From contig CM052355.1 of NCBI GenBank assembly GCA_028551475.1, forward strand, positions 11,210,129-11,274,128: a stretch of DNA of 64,000 bases, given 5' to 3'. The DNA comes from Casuarina equisetifolia. Its lineage: Eukaryota > Streptophyta > Magnoliopsida > Fagales > Casuarinaceae. The number at the start of each line of letters is the position of its first letter. The first letter of the stretch is position 1. The notes beneath the pieces are model-generated. The model was not told where the DNA came from, made no database searches, and saw only the letters and a list, made by a program, of their open reading frames with translations. The position numbers were made by a program, and so were the translations under genes. Positions 46,533 to 59,300 of the stretch are shown here, piece by piece.

Positions 46533-49500
46533 ATCCAAGGCAATCGTGATTTCTATATCTCCTATCTTACAATCTTTTTTTCACCCTTCCTTATTTACGG
46601 TCTACAACTTCGCTGTCTCTCATGGCCACCTCCTCTTCTGCAACCCGTCCCCTATATCCCTACCCCAACACCATTAACATTGCAAACTTTGTCAACATTA
46701 AACTTACTGAGACCAACTACCTTCCTTGGGTTACCCAAGTTAAGTCACTTGCCAAAATTCACAAACTCCTTGGCTTTCTCACCGGTGAGACAACTAAACC
46801 TTCCAAAACTCTTATTGTTGATGGGAAAGAAGAAAGCAATCCCGCCTTTGAGGCCTGGGAACAAACCGATGACCTTGTACAATCTTGGCTCCTTGGATCC
46901 TTATCTGAAGACCTATTTTACTACATCTTTGATCTTGAAACTGCTTCGGAGATTTGGATTGCCTTGGCCAATCACTTTGCCAAGCAGTCAGAAACCAGAG
47001 AGTATGATTTACACTCTCAACTTCATCATCTTGAGAAGGGCACCCGCCCCCTCTCAGCCTTCCTGCATGACTTCAGAACTATTCTGAATCAACTGTCATT
47101 GGGAAGCCACTCTCCGACACTGGTAAAACTCATGCTCTACTAGAGAGCCTTGGTCATGACTATGAGTTCTTTAGAATGACCATGTCTTGACCCCCTTTAC
47201 CTCCGTTTGATGAAGCTGTCTCTCAACTTCATACTTTTGAGGCTCGCCTTCTGCGCTATAATCAGACCTCTGTTGATTCTTCTGTCTTTGTTGCCTAAAG
47301 AATCAATGTGGTGGTGGTCGACATTCTCATCGAGGAGGTCGTTCTGGACAGCAACTCTCATCTCAGGGCCGCTGGTTTACTCCTGCTACTCATACTGCCC
47401 ATGCTGCTCCAAGACGCCCTCCCTCACATCCTTTTTCCTCTCATCAGACCCCACAACGCCAGCCTCCTAATCCAGGTACTCGTTCTCTTGTTGAGTGCCA
47501 AATTTGTCTCAAACGAGGCCATACTGCCATGCAATGCTTCCGGCGCTTTGATCACAACTACCAGGACCAAACAGTCCCTGCTGCTCTTACTGTCGAATCA
47601 GATAATGAGCCTCTTGCCCATGATTGGGTTGCCGACTCTGGTGCGTCCTCTCATGTTGTTGATGATGCAGGTAAGTTGACTCATTCTATTCCTTACAATG
47701 GTACCGATGGAATCATGGTTGGTAATGGTCATCTTATTCCAATCACCCATATCGGTGAAACCACTCTAAATGGATTTATTCCTCTCAAATATGTCCTTAT
47801 AGCTCCGGATATCCAAAAGGATCTTCTTTCAGTTCTTAAGCTTATTGAAGATTTTCCATGTTCTGTTGAGTTTGACTCCTCTACGTTCTCTATTAAGGAT
47901 TTGCAGACCAAGGTAGTATTAGTTCGTGGAGTTAAGCGAAGTCGCCTTTACCTGTTGCCTACTCATGGAGATTATGCCCTTTTTTCTTCTCGGCAGCAGG
48001 TTGTGCCTTCAAATATTTGGCACTCTAGACTTGGTCATCCGCATGAAGACATCCTTCATTCTCTCAAGAAGCAAAATCTAATCTCTGTTAAAGGCACATC
48101 TCCAATTTTGTGTCCCCATTGCCGTGCTGGGAAAAGTACTAAGCTCCCTTTTTTACCCTCTATTCATTGTGTATCTTCTCCTCTTGAACGTGTACACTCT
48201 AATTTGTGGGGACCAGCCCGGTTTTGTCCAAAGATGGCTTTTGCTATTATGTACTGTTTATTGATGAATTTAGTCGGTTTACTTGGTTATATCCACTTCG
48301 ACGAAAAGCTGATCTATTTGATATTTTATTCAATTTCGCTCTATGGCTGAAAAACAATTGGGTTATCCTATCAAAACTCTACAATGTGACAATGGCGGTG
48401 AATTTGTTAGTCAACGGATGGTTTCTTATTTGTCCCAACATGGAATTCTCCATCATTTGTCCTGTCCGTACACACCCCAACAGAACGGTCTTACTGAACG
48501 CAAGCACCGTCATATTACTGAGTTGGGTAGAACTCTCATTCATCAAGCTGGATTACCCAAGGCATTTTGGACTGATGCCTTTGCCACAACAATTTTCCTC
48601 ATTAATAGATTACCTTCAACTTCCTTAAATGGTGTCTCACCTTATGAGAAGTTATATCAGAGGAAACCGGATTATTCTATTTTACGCACCTTTGGCTCTA
48701 CTTGCTATCCTCACCTTCGGCACTTAGCCACAGATAAATTATCTCCACGCTCCCTTGAATGTGCCTTCCTTGGATATAGTCCCCGGCATAAGGGATACAG
48801 GTGCTTTTATATTCCGACTGGGCAAACCTTTATTTCTCGCCATGTGTTGTTTAACGAGGAGCTCTTTCCATTTCTTCAAGATAAGTCACAGAAGCATCAT
48901 TGCCCTCCATCTTCTTCTCAAGTCTCATCTTTGCCTTCGAGGGAAATTATTGTTCTTACTCCTATAGCCTTCGCTGGCCTAGTCCCATCCTTACCAACAT
49001 CTCTGACCAACTCCTTGGTTCACTCCCCCACTACCTCTTCCTCTACATTGGTGCCTTTAAACTCTCCTCCCATAACACGCCATCTTCCTGTATCCGTGCC
49101 ACATGACCCTTGCCTTTCACCTCACAATCCCACGTCACCTATTGCACCTACACTATATGACTTGGCCCCTTTTTCCTCTAACCAGCCACCTACGGACATG
49201 CCATGTGACCAGCCACCTACGGACATGCCATGTGGCCCACTACCTTTTTCATCTCCTGCAATTGTTCCCACGTCCAATCTCTCTCTCTCTAATCTCTTTC
49301 CCGCACCTACACCCACACTCCCTTCTGATATTTCTTCCTCTTTTCCTGCTCCCTCTTCCATGATTACTCCATCTTCTTCTTCAACACTTACAAGCACTCT
49401 CCCTCCTTCTACTGTCCCTACCATTCCCACTCCTCCAACTCACACCCACCCTATGATTACCCGCAGTCAATCTGGAATTATTAAACCCAACCCCAAGTAT

Positions 49501-51061
49501 GCCCTCACCACTTCTCTTGCTCCTACTACACCTACCTCCGTGAAACGTGCTCTCCTTCATGATGGCTGGAGAATGGCAATGGATGAAGAAATGCGAACCC
49601 TTGTTCGCAATAAGACATGGACCCTCGTTCCACCTCATCCTTCCCAGAATTTGGTGGGTTATCATTGGGTGCATAAAACAAAGCTTTCCCCGGATGGTTC
49701 AGTTGATCGCCTTAAAGCCCGGCTTGTTGCCAAGGGCTTTCATCAAGAGGTCGGTATTGACTTTCTTGAAACATTCTCTCCTGTTGTGAGACACACCACC
49801 ATTCGGCTAGTTCTCTTTATTGCCTTAGTCAAAAATTGGCCATTGTTGCAATTTGACATTAACAATGCGTTTCTTCACGATTTCCTTTTGTAACCTGTTT
49901 TCATGCACCAACCACCTGGGTATGTTGACTCATCCAAACCCCATCATGTATGTAAACTGAGTCGTGCCCTTTATGGCTTGAAACAAGCTCCTAGAGTTTG
50001 GTACGATCGGTTTACAAATTTTATGCTTGAACGTGGTTTTCTCATCTCACCCAATGACCCATCCTTGTTCATCTACCAATCTAACAGTATACACTTGTGG
50101 CTACTATTATATGTAGACGATTTAATCGTCACTGGGAGCTCTCAACTGCATCTTCAATCCTTTGTTTCTGCTCTGAGCTCTGAATTTCCTTTAAAATAGC
50201 TTGGTACCCTTCATTTTTTTCTTGGCATTGAGGTTCACCGAACTTCCACTGGTCTACACCTAAGCCAAAGGCAGTATGCTGCTGATCTTCTCTCTAAAAC
50301 AAGCATGGATCATTGTAAATCAATTGCTACACCATTAGCAACAAAGCCTCCTCAAATCAAACATGGCTCATCCACTTTTTCCCAACCTTCTACATTCAGA
50401 AGTTTAGTTGGTGCCCTCCAATACTTAACTCTCACCCGCCCAGATCTCTCATTTGCTGTTAATCGGTTATGTCAAGTTATGCATGCTCCAACTCTCTCTG
50501 ACCACCATAACCTCAAGCGAATCCTTCGATATGTTCATGGCACCATTGATCTCGGTCTTCATTTTCACTCCCGGAGCTCTCTTGACCTCTATGGATTTAT
50601 TGATGCGGATTAGGGTGGTTGTCCCTCTTCTTGCCGCTCAACATCAGGATTTTGCTTCTTCCTAGGAGCAAATCTGATCTCTTGGAGCTCTCGGCGTCAA
50701 CCTACTGTCTCCAGATCCTCCACAGAATCAGAATATCGTTGCCTTGTTTCCGCTGCCGCTGAATCCACCTGGATTTGTGCTCTTCTTCGTGATCTCTCAG
50801 TGTCCCAACCTCATCCAACCTTGCTGCATTGTGATAATATCTCAGCCCTCAACCTTACCACCAAACCAGCTCTCAATGGAAAAACCAAACACATATCCAT
50901 TGACTATCACTATATACGTGAAAAGGTTGCACTTGGCTCCATCACCACTGTTTTTGTTCCTTCTTCCCGACAACTTGCAGACATTCTTACAAAACCCCTG
51001 CCACGGCTTCCTTTTTTTTTCCCTGCGTTCCAAACTTGGTATGGTACCTTATACCCCACCA

Positions 51062-51075
51062 AGTTTGAGGGGGCC
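51062..51075 (+). other. Polypurine tract of the copia element
   Basis: AGTTTGAGGGGGCC ends directly before the 3' LTR and carries the purine-rich second-strand primer AGTTTGAGGGGG. It confirms the left edge of the 3' LTR. Confidence 0.8.
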
Positions 51076-51486
51076 TAAAGATAAGTCACAATCACCCCCT
51101 TTTTTCCCTTCCAAAAAAGACAAAAAGCCCTCCTCAAATACAACTCCTCATTCCACAATTTCCTCCTCACGAAGCTTTCTCACAGATATTGTTGAATCAG
51201 TTTCTGACTCAAGCTCTGCACTCTTTGTCCCAATCAACACGTCTGTTCATGCAGACCTTTCAAACTCAAATTCAAACCAAGAACACAGCCATTAGATACA
51301 AACGGGATTATAGCCGTTTATATTGCAACTTGTATATAAAGAGAATAACTTGTATACCTCCTGATGTTTTTTCTTTTCTGGTTTTCTTGTATTCCTTAAG
51401 TTGTTGTACTCTGTTTCAACCTTGAAATACAGAGATCACCTTTTAACAGCCTTGAGACTTCTCTTCTCTTTCTTAAATTTTCTATA
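51076..51486 (+). repeat. 3' LTR of the copia element
   Basis: 411 bp, about 97% identical to the 5' LTR, with mostly transition differences, followed by the right TAAAT target duplication. Confidence 0.93.
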
Positions 51487-51491
51487 TAAAT

Positions 51492-53599
51492 ATGCACATA
51501 TTATTCAATTCAATCATACCAAAATGTTGACTCAAGGCAAATTATTCAACCTTGATACCAAAGTTGACTCAAGACTAAAAAGAGTTCCTTTTTTTCTTTT
51601 TTCACTTTCTTTCTAAAGAGTATTCCCAAATAGGATCTATGTAATGTAAAACTATTTATTATACCATTTTTAAGGTATTCTTTGCAATCAACATAAATTG
51701 CATACTTAATGTTGAGCTTCATACATTGAATTGGTACCTCTTTTTATATTAAGAACTGTAGTTTTACCAATAAATTGACTTGAGATTAGTGAAATCTTTC
51801 CTTTTCTGTATAATTTATGTAAAATATGAGACTTTTTGGCACATTATTTTTTAGTTATGAACTATTAGTGACTCTATTGACATTTTCAATTGTTGATATA
51901 TGTAGAATGAAAGTTATTCATCAAAAAATAAAAATTTTAAAATAAAACTTAAATAAAAGTAAATTCAAAAGTTAAAACCCAAAGTCAATTTAAAAGTTAG
52001 AGAAATCTTCTTTCATTTAAATTTTATCTCAAAGACATTTTTTAGTATAAGATTTTCATCCTATATACACTCACTTGCATACTAAATATTATTAAACTTA
52101 AAGTTACATAAAGTGAAGTAATTTTAACTTAAACTCTAATATTATGTCAAAAAACTAAATCTAAAAACTAGCTTATAAGTTATGAAATCTTCTTTAATTT
52201 AAACATGGCATCAAAAATTTTATCTTTTAATATAAAACTTTTGTCATGTGCACAATTAGAAGCCATCAATTAAATTGTATCCTTCAATGGAGGAAACTAT
52301 GTGGATGTCCATCACCTACTAACTTAGTGATAAGCTAGCAGGGTTGAGATATCTTAATCTCAAATTTAACATCTAAGTATGTGAGTTGGGTGCATGTATT
52401 GGAAAAAAAAAAGTATATGGATCAATTGCTACTACCAGGCTACCAGCTCGTTAGGACCCATAATGTGATAGGCCGTTTTCTATTCAGCCCGACCTTTTTA
52501 TTTGGGCCTTTAGATTTTTGAGTTTTAGTTTACAAAGCTCAGCTCCAATTTTTAGCCTCCTACCATTCCTATTTGGGCTTGGAAATATCAAACATTATGG
52601 GTGGACATCTAAGGATGGTATTTGTCCGCGTGTTTACTGCTGTTAACTAACATTTGCTAGCCATAAAAGGAAAGTAAGCGACGGAGTCCTATTTAGTGGA
52701 CTTCTCCAAAAATGTTTAAAAATATTTTTAAAAAGTGAAAATAAAGAATTATTTTAGCTCTTACGAGATCTGGTACTTATAAAATCTAGTAGACTAATTA
52801 ACAACGACTAAGTTGATTGCCAAATAAAACAACCACATATTATTCGACACCTTGTAAATTAGACTATAAGTAACATGAAAAGGTTTTTCAAAAAAATCAA
52901 ATTGCTTGTTTCTCAATAACATTTTTCTTTCGTTTAAAAAGTGCACAAGTGGTGGAGACCAACTCTAGGATACCATCCAGATAATTATTATTTAAGAAGT
53001 ATTTTCACAATTCGAAAGTTAAGATTTTAAAGTTTTTTTTTCCAAATGAGAGCTGTCTCTTTCTCGAAAAAGAAAGGAACAATTTCCTTCAAGAAAGCGG
53101 AAGTCTTTGCCAACGAATAGAAATTCATGAAATCTAGCACTGCCATACTTTCGTTGCGTCTCCCTAATCAACCATTATTTGCTCTACCATGACCACGACC
53201 TTCAATTCCAAAGGCCATCCCACTTTCAAGGCTAATGGTGAGCGGAAAACCCACCACCGTCTTCTAATAATCGCTACCTAAGACACAGACAACGACGAAC
53301 CAAGGACCTTAAAGTCTTCCCCCCCCCCCATCCTCCCATAACACCGGAAAAAAGTAATCATTCTAGCAAACCCTCAGGATTCAAATAGCCACGACAATAA
53401 CAACGATTAACGAATTCACAAGCCGTGTTCATCATTAACAATTGTCTGGTCCAATACAAGGTCTCCCTACAATCTACAGTTGCGTTATCTACAACAAGGG
53501 TAGAATTTGTGGTTACATTTGAAGCAATCAACGAACAACTATTCGGTGAAGATGATTGTTCAGTGAACTTAGTTCATATAAGTTGGTAATTATTGTTTG
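51492..53599. other. AT-rich spacer with one SINE
   Basis: No supported exon. Apart from the SINE at 52307-52413, the sequence is AT-rich with many short A and T runs, and is probably decayed mobile DNA. Confidence 0.5.
52307..52413 (+). mobile_element. tRNA-derived SINE with target duplication
   Basis: A box-A-like CTAACTTAGTGATAAG precedes a box-B-like ATCTCAAATTTAACATC, and the copy ends in a short A run. It is flanked by TATGTGGAT (52298-52306) and TATATGGAT (52414-52422), a 9-base target duplication with one mismatch. It is the third copy of the family seen in CENH3 and TROL introns. Confidence 0.75.
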
Positions 53600-54160
53600 T
53601 TATGATAGCCTGGATGCTATTCATTTAGACTAAAAATTATATGTTTTATTGATGACATGAAAGATGTTACTACATAAGGTGAGATATTCTGGAAAAAAGC
53701 ATAATAAATAATCTAGTAGATTAGATATGTTGACAAAACATTTATCACAAACAATAATTATTGAATTTTATCCTCTTAGAGTATTTGTGGTAAGCATTGA
53801 ACATTTCAATTTTATTTGAGAAGTTTGAGAAAATTCAAACTAATGTGGAGATTTGTTGAACACGATTGGAACTTTTTTGGGTTTTTTTTAGTCCATAAGA
53901 AACCTTAAGGTTTCTTTTTGCTTTCAAGTAGCTGCCACTTAGAGAAAAGGGGAATTTAGAATGGTTGTTTACTGCCACTCACTCACTGCACATAAGTATT
54001 ATAAGTGGATTAAAGCTTAACTTTTAAGACAATGAGAGTTTATGAAGTGGAGGCATAACTTGGCTCCGATATTATATTAAAGTATGAAAGTTCATATCAA
54101 AATCTTAAGGCATTAGGTGAAGAATTCTCATCACTTATAAGATCGCAGACCCATCTTCTA
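53600..54160 (+). mobile_element. Probable fossil copia 3' end (RNase H tail and LTR start)
   Basis: Sequence near 53720-53850 resembles the decayed C-terminal end of copia RNase H. It is followed by AATGTGGAGATTTGTTGAAC near 53850-53870, which resembles the polypurine tract plus TGTTG start of many plant copia LTRs (usually GTGGGAGATTGTTG). LTR-like sequence may continue to about 54160. It is strongly decayed and old. The identification rests mainly on the junction motif. Confidence 0.4.
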
Positions 54161-55038
54161 TGTAAGACAACACCCACCTTCAACAGTTATAAGAGCAAAA
54201 CAACTTATCAAGCCCAAAAAGTCTCCCCTCTCTCGGTGCTTACTTTTTCCACTTAAATCTAGCGAATTCAAGGCTTTTATTTGAATTCCGTGTGGGGTTC
54301 GCCTCTTCAGCTTTCAGTCCTCGTGGAACGATCTTACTCAACGGAGGAGATCAATTGAAATTAATTTTTTCATAATTTCTTGGCCAGAACTTCGGCTGGA
54401 AAGAGCCCCCAAGATCTCCGCCGAAAACCTCACTTTCAAGTTTTCGGCACCACAAATACGCCATCAGATGAACGGCGCATCGCAGGCCTCGTTATAATTC
54501 ATGCGACTCCATCGTAAAGCATTGGACGTCCAATGAAATTTGGCGATGATTTATTATAAACCCTAAACCATATACAAAACAAACAACAAAGCGGGAGCCA
54601 AAAGTGGTCTCTCAATCCTTCCTTCACCTTCACAGTGCAACTACAAATAAGGAAACCCCAGGACCACAGTCACCTTTTTCCATCATGAGAAACTAGCAGA
54701 TACGCATAGTAATATCACGTACCGCCGTGCACAAACCCCAAGAAAGATGACCGCGGAAAGGAGCCTCCCGACCGACGTCCATTCATGGGGAACTTTCAGA
54801 AAACTTAGAAGCCTCATCGTTCTCATGTTGAACGAAGAGGACCCCCAAAACAAACAAACAAACAAGAAAAAAGCAGAAGAAAAGAGCGGAACGACCCCAT
54901 GAGACGGAGAAACAACAGTCAGCAATGTATCCAAAATTTCTGAGAACATGGAAGGACAGCTCCTGCCACTTAGATAGCACCGGGATAATATGGGATACCA
55001 CGAACGCTTCCACACATTATGTCCCATCTCCAGATCCA
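54161..55038. other. Spacer downstream of the PYL gene
   Basis: The right part should be the 3' UTR of the PYL gene. Nothing else is recognised. Open frames at 54683-55039 on the minus strand continue past the PYL stop but show no family features. Confidence 0.5.
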
Positions 55039-56348
55039 CTAATTGTCGATTGGTTCAGCTCGGTCCTGCACAGCCATTCTCTCTGAGATCTCAGTTAATG
55101 CCTTGAGATTGCAGCTGATCAACGCGTTCACAAAGTAACATGTCTCATCCTTGGTGTTTCCATCAGGTACATCCACTACAAAGGACTCGATTACTAGTGT
55201 TCCTGGCCTTCCATCAATAACATCTGGATGTACCGTAAGGATAGAAGAGTAGTTCTGCAAGTTATGAGCAAGAATTTTAAACAAATTAAAAAGCTCTTAT
55301 TTGAGAGCAGAAAACACACAAGAATATGCGACTCTTTTTATGCAAATATTAGTCATTTGTAGATTGTTATACCCTCTTATGCCAATTCAGTTAGCAATCT
55401 ACCATCATAATGAGAACTAACGAATAGGAGAAAGTAAACTGCAGTGAGAACGTTAAAGTACCCTTAGCCTGTGATCACCACCAACAATCTTGACGCCAAG
55501 AATGTGCTCATCGTCATCAAAGAGTTCCAACCTCTCTGTACTTGTCGTTGCAGGAAGCCCAGATTTAACGTTCACCTCTCTAACACTCCCGATACCAAAG
55601 TCCCCCTTCACCACACACCTGCTAACAAAGGGCTTGTACTTCTGGGGTTGATCAAATCTCCTCACCAACGACCACACCTGATGAAACAAATAGTCATATT
55701 ACGAACTCAGTAGGTTGAAGTAAAGGATCAGATAAAGTCAGAAGACATTCATCCTATTTCAACTAACGCAAAATCGAACATCCAAATTTGACTCTCTCCC
55801 ACTTCCTGCATGTTTCCCCCAGCAAATTAATGAGAAAAAATGCAAAATAACATAAAGATTCCTTCAGTTGAAAAGATGGGTTAACCGAATACAAGGTAAT
55901 CACCCATCATAAGTTGATAATTTGTAGAATTCTGAACCATTTGAGACAAAAAAACAAAACTAAAAGAGCCTTTTGCTTATTGAGACACGGTGGTCTACCA
56001 AGAAGAGGTAAACCCAATAAGAAAAACATCAGAAACGATAAAAAGTCACCCATAACCACCTGAAATACCCAGATCTTCAAGGAGCAACACAGTAAAACCC
56101 TGTAAAAATCTTAGCCACATGTTTCAAGAAGTCAAACAAATCAGAGATCACCAAAGGCATCCAATTCAGAGAAAAGAAAACCCGATGCAAATATGGGATC
56201 AGAGAGTTCAGAGAAAACCTACAAGATCGACAGGTGCTTTGATGTGCTTAACGAGCACCGCCGTGCACTGGTTCTCTCTAAGCTCGTGCCTGTGATGCCT
56301 CCCTATGTACTCCGTTTCCATTGCGCTAAACGCCTCACCGCCATTCAT
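55039..56348 (-). CDS. PYL9: PYR/PYL/RCAR abscisic acid receptor, PYL8/PYL9 type, three exons
   Basis: A START-domain ABA receptor that binds the hormone and then inhibits clade A PP2C phosphatases, freeing SnRK2 kinases. It acts in cytosol and nucleus. Exons on the minus strand are 56348-56223, 55677-55462 and 55254-55039 (126, 216 and 216 bases, all introns phase 0), giving 185 aa against 187 in Arabidopsis PYL9. Seen in the sequence are the ABA-contact Lys region KHIKAPVDLVWSLVRRFDQP, the gate loop SGLPA, the latch HRL in GGDHRLRNYSS, and the C-terminal helix with FVNALISCNLKALTEISERM. YIGRHHRHELRENQC and the missing long N-terminus point to the monomeric subfamily I (PYL7-10). Subtype PYL8 or PYL9 cannot be settled by eye. 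Confidence 0.95.
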
Positions 56349-59300
56349 CTTGATCAGTCGCTCACACACCCAACTCTCTATCTCTCAATTCTTCTCCAGA
56401 GTTATGTTGTCCAGCACTTCTCTCTCTCTCGCTCGCTCAACCTGTGAAGCAGAGGGTTCTGGATAACCACGGACAAGGATAAGCCCGAGGTGAAGCTCTA
56501 CACCGCAGAGGACTTTTGGCCTTTTGTTGTGCAGCAAAAACCAACTTGATTGGCTTATCTCGGCAAAGCCTCGTCTAAAAAATCTACTAATCCACCGACA
56601 AGGCCTCATTTTATAATTGTTTGAAGCCTCCCCATTGGCCGGCTTCCTTAGTGGGCCCCCTATTTGGCTCTCCGAGAAAAGTGCTCTATCTTGTAACATT
56701 TTTTTCTCGTTTTTCTTTTCTGAAGTAGAAAACGTTTAGTGGTTGGATGTCTCTTTGGGTCACAGTTTCGTTTTGGGCAAAAAGTAGACCAGGCTTGCGT
56801 GACAGCCACTCTGCTAGTGGGCGGAGAATGAGTCAAATAAGTGGACATGATATTCGGATAGTGCTGTCGAATTTGGCAAATGTAAACATGGTCAGGCTTT
56901 TACCCTCCGGACAAAGGGAAAAAAAAAAAAAAAAAAGAAGAAGCAGATTTTGGGATAATAATTGGACCAGAAAATGACTCAAATCTCCCCTCGCAAACTA
57001 CCTTACCCACTCCTTTTTTCGTATTGGTTAAGAAAAGCTATCACATGATAACCATTCAGTCTTTTTTTCAAAGCTAATATTAGAAACAAAATTACCAATA
57101 ATTGAAAGTGTAGGCCCCCCCTTTGCATACCTAAAACTGTCTCTTTCTAATACCCTTTGTTCTCTTTCAATTTCAACTTTTCATGCGCTTAGTTGTTTAT
57201 TCATTTTTTACACTACAACTTCTCGTTGACATCTATGTTCTAGCTAAAGAATAAAAGAGTTTCTACACAATTTTTGTACAAAACCAATGAGCTTGGAAAA
57301 TAGGCCTAGTATATGCTTTGGGCCTAGAACACCATTTTTTAAATAAAAAAAAATAACCATAACTTATAATTGTAAGATTCTAACATTTTTTGTTTTCTTT
57401 CGTTTACAAACATCAACCTTTTTTCCTTTTTCTTTTTTTCCTCAATCATGGGTATTCTAGCTTTCATTAACAGTTCACCTAACAAACTTGATACTCAAAA
57501 CATCATTACATGTTGATAGAAAATGCATCAAAAGATCATTGATGGACATAGTAATTTAAAAGTAAAAATTTTGTTAATCCTTTTAAGCTTTCTCAGTGAA
57601 ATTTGTTGTAGCCTTTTTTCTTTACCAATCTTATTCTTTAACATTGCAGCTAAGAACTGCGAGGAGCTTTCCTTTACGTCCAAGGTGGGGTCGCACTCGA
57701 GTACTTTGCCGCGTTTCACCACTCAAAACCAACCGGCACCAAAGGCCAAAATTGTAACTCAGTACTTGGCTCAATTATTATTTTTATCGGAGGCTACGAA
57801 ACCCAGTGAAGGAGGCATTGACATGAAGGGCCACACGGCAAGTCCGTAGTGGACGCAAAAGTCGTTTGCGGAATGGAATGGCACCAAGTCGGCACAAAGT
57901 CACTGGTCCCTGCCTTTTTTTTAAGTTCATTTGCTTTTGTCATCCACCGCCCATAAGATTTTAAAATTGCTGTTTATTATCTGTTCCCAAAGATGGGGAT
58001 GATGGCTAATCAGCCCTCGTTGGATGGATCCAATTTATTATTAGATTCAGAACTTGCTAGAACCTAACCTTGTAATTTCCTTCCAATCGAATTACATTAC
58101 AACGTGTTAAGATTACCCAAGCTTGGACTTTCACTTGCGCCACCATGGAAATGTGCGAAACATGTGTACGCGGCCTTCTTTGAGTGGCTAATCGGAGGCG
58201 ACGTTCGTGCAATTTATGAAAAGCAGCATGTCAGATTCTTTGGGCAACATCGTGTTTGGTTCAATGCACCAGTCCGGGTGTTGTCCTCCTCCTTCAGAAA
58301 GCACTTGGCGTGGATAATGGAGGACAGCAGTTATTGGCAAATATTATAAGGAACGCCACTGAGCAAAGGAACGTTGAAAAGGGTCTCGAAAGAAAGAGAC
58401 GCTAAACTCAAGAAGTGAGTCTTGCAAAAGATGAAAATAAAGTGGGTACCTAACCAACTTTCACGAGAGCCCAACAAAACTAGTTCCGTAGGCACGAATT
58501 GACATAAAATCTCAGAAGACACACCCAGCAAAGCAAAACCCAACTCTGGAAGTTTCCAGCCAATGAAAATCAAAAGGAGGACAGTACGCGGCAGATTACT
58601 GTTGGAGATGAGATATTTTGGGTGGCGAGTAAAGATTCCAGGGATGAGGCCATTGCTGCTCCATGAAAAAGAACACGAATGAAGTCCTAGGGTATAATGC
58701 CGTGCTTTGCAGTTGGATAAACCCAACATCATTGGGACAGAATCATTGTCTCCTAAGTTTCTAATTTCTCGCCACTCGTCCAAAAGCCTATGGGTAGCAA
58801 CCTTATTGAATGGCAACGATGTTATTGGAACATTAACGGGAAAGAGATGCTCCTAGCATAGAGTAGGAAGTCCGAAAAGCTTCGCTTTGCTATTGGAGCT
58901 GGAGAATATGCAACAGCGATGAGTAGTAGTCCTTGGGTCACATCTCAACCAACAACGAACGCTTTGTTAGGAATATCTTCTTGCTCCGTGAAAAAGACAC
59001 GAAGATCCATGGGAAAAAGAAAGGGTGAATAAATGCCGCTTGGAAACTATATATCTAATTTAAAGTATTTTCTATATTTAATTGTTATATAAGAATTATA
59101 ACTTTTGGCTTCAATAGTCTCATGTACGTTAGATATATATTGAGTTAAAATTGAATAAAATAAAAATTAAAGTTAAAATATATTAACCTGAATTTTAATG
59201 TTATATTAGAAAGTTTAAAATCTCAACTTGAATTTCAAGAAATAGTCAATTTTTTTTATTTTATTTTGTTGTTGAAATGAAAGGAAAAAAAAACACTTGA

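Larger units (their letters stand above)
46110..51486 (+). mobile_element. Ty1/copia LTR retrotransposon, near full length but broken
   Basis: A 5.4-kb copia element in the same orientation as the upstream PPR gene. It has 411-bp LTRs, a 5-bp target duplication (TAAAT), a primer-binding site complementary to initiator-Met tRNA and a polypurine tract. Domain order is copia type: gag (about 46.6-47.5 kb, NIKLTETNYLPWVTQVKSLA), protease (near 47.63 kb, WVADSGASSHVVDD), integrase (about 48.0-48.8 kb, zinc-binding and GAG-pre-integrase part first, then CDNGGEF), reverse transcriptase (about 49.6-50.2 kb, LLYVDDLIV) and RNase H (about 50.7-51.05 kb). The coding part carries about half a dozen breaks, so it is not autonomous. 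The LTRs differ at about 11 of 411 positions (2.7%), which suggests insertion roughly 1-2 million years ago for usual plant rates. Confidence 0.96.

Noticed and set aside
58331-58816. 161-codon minus-strand frame as a gene
   Set aside because: No known family, no codon pattern or splice partners, and biased residue composition. Probably chance.
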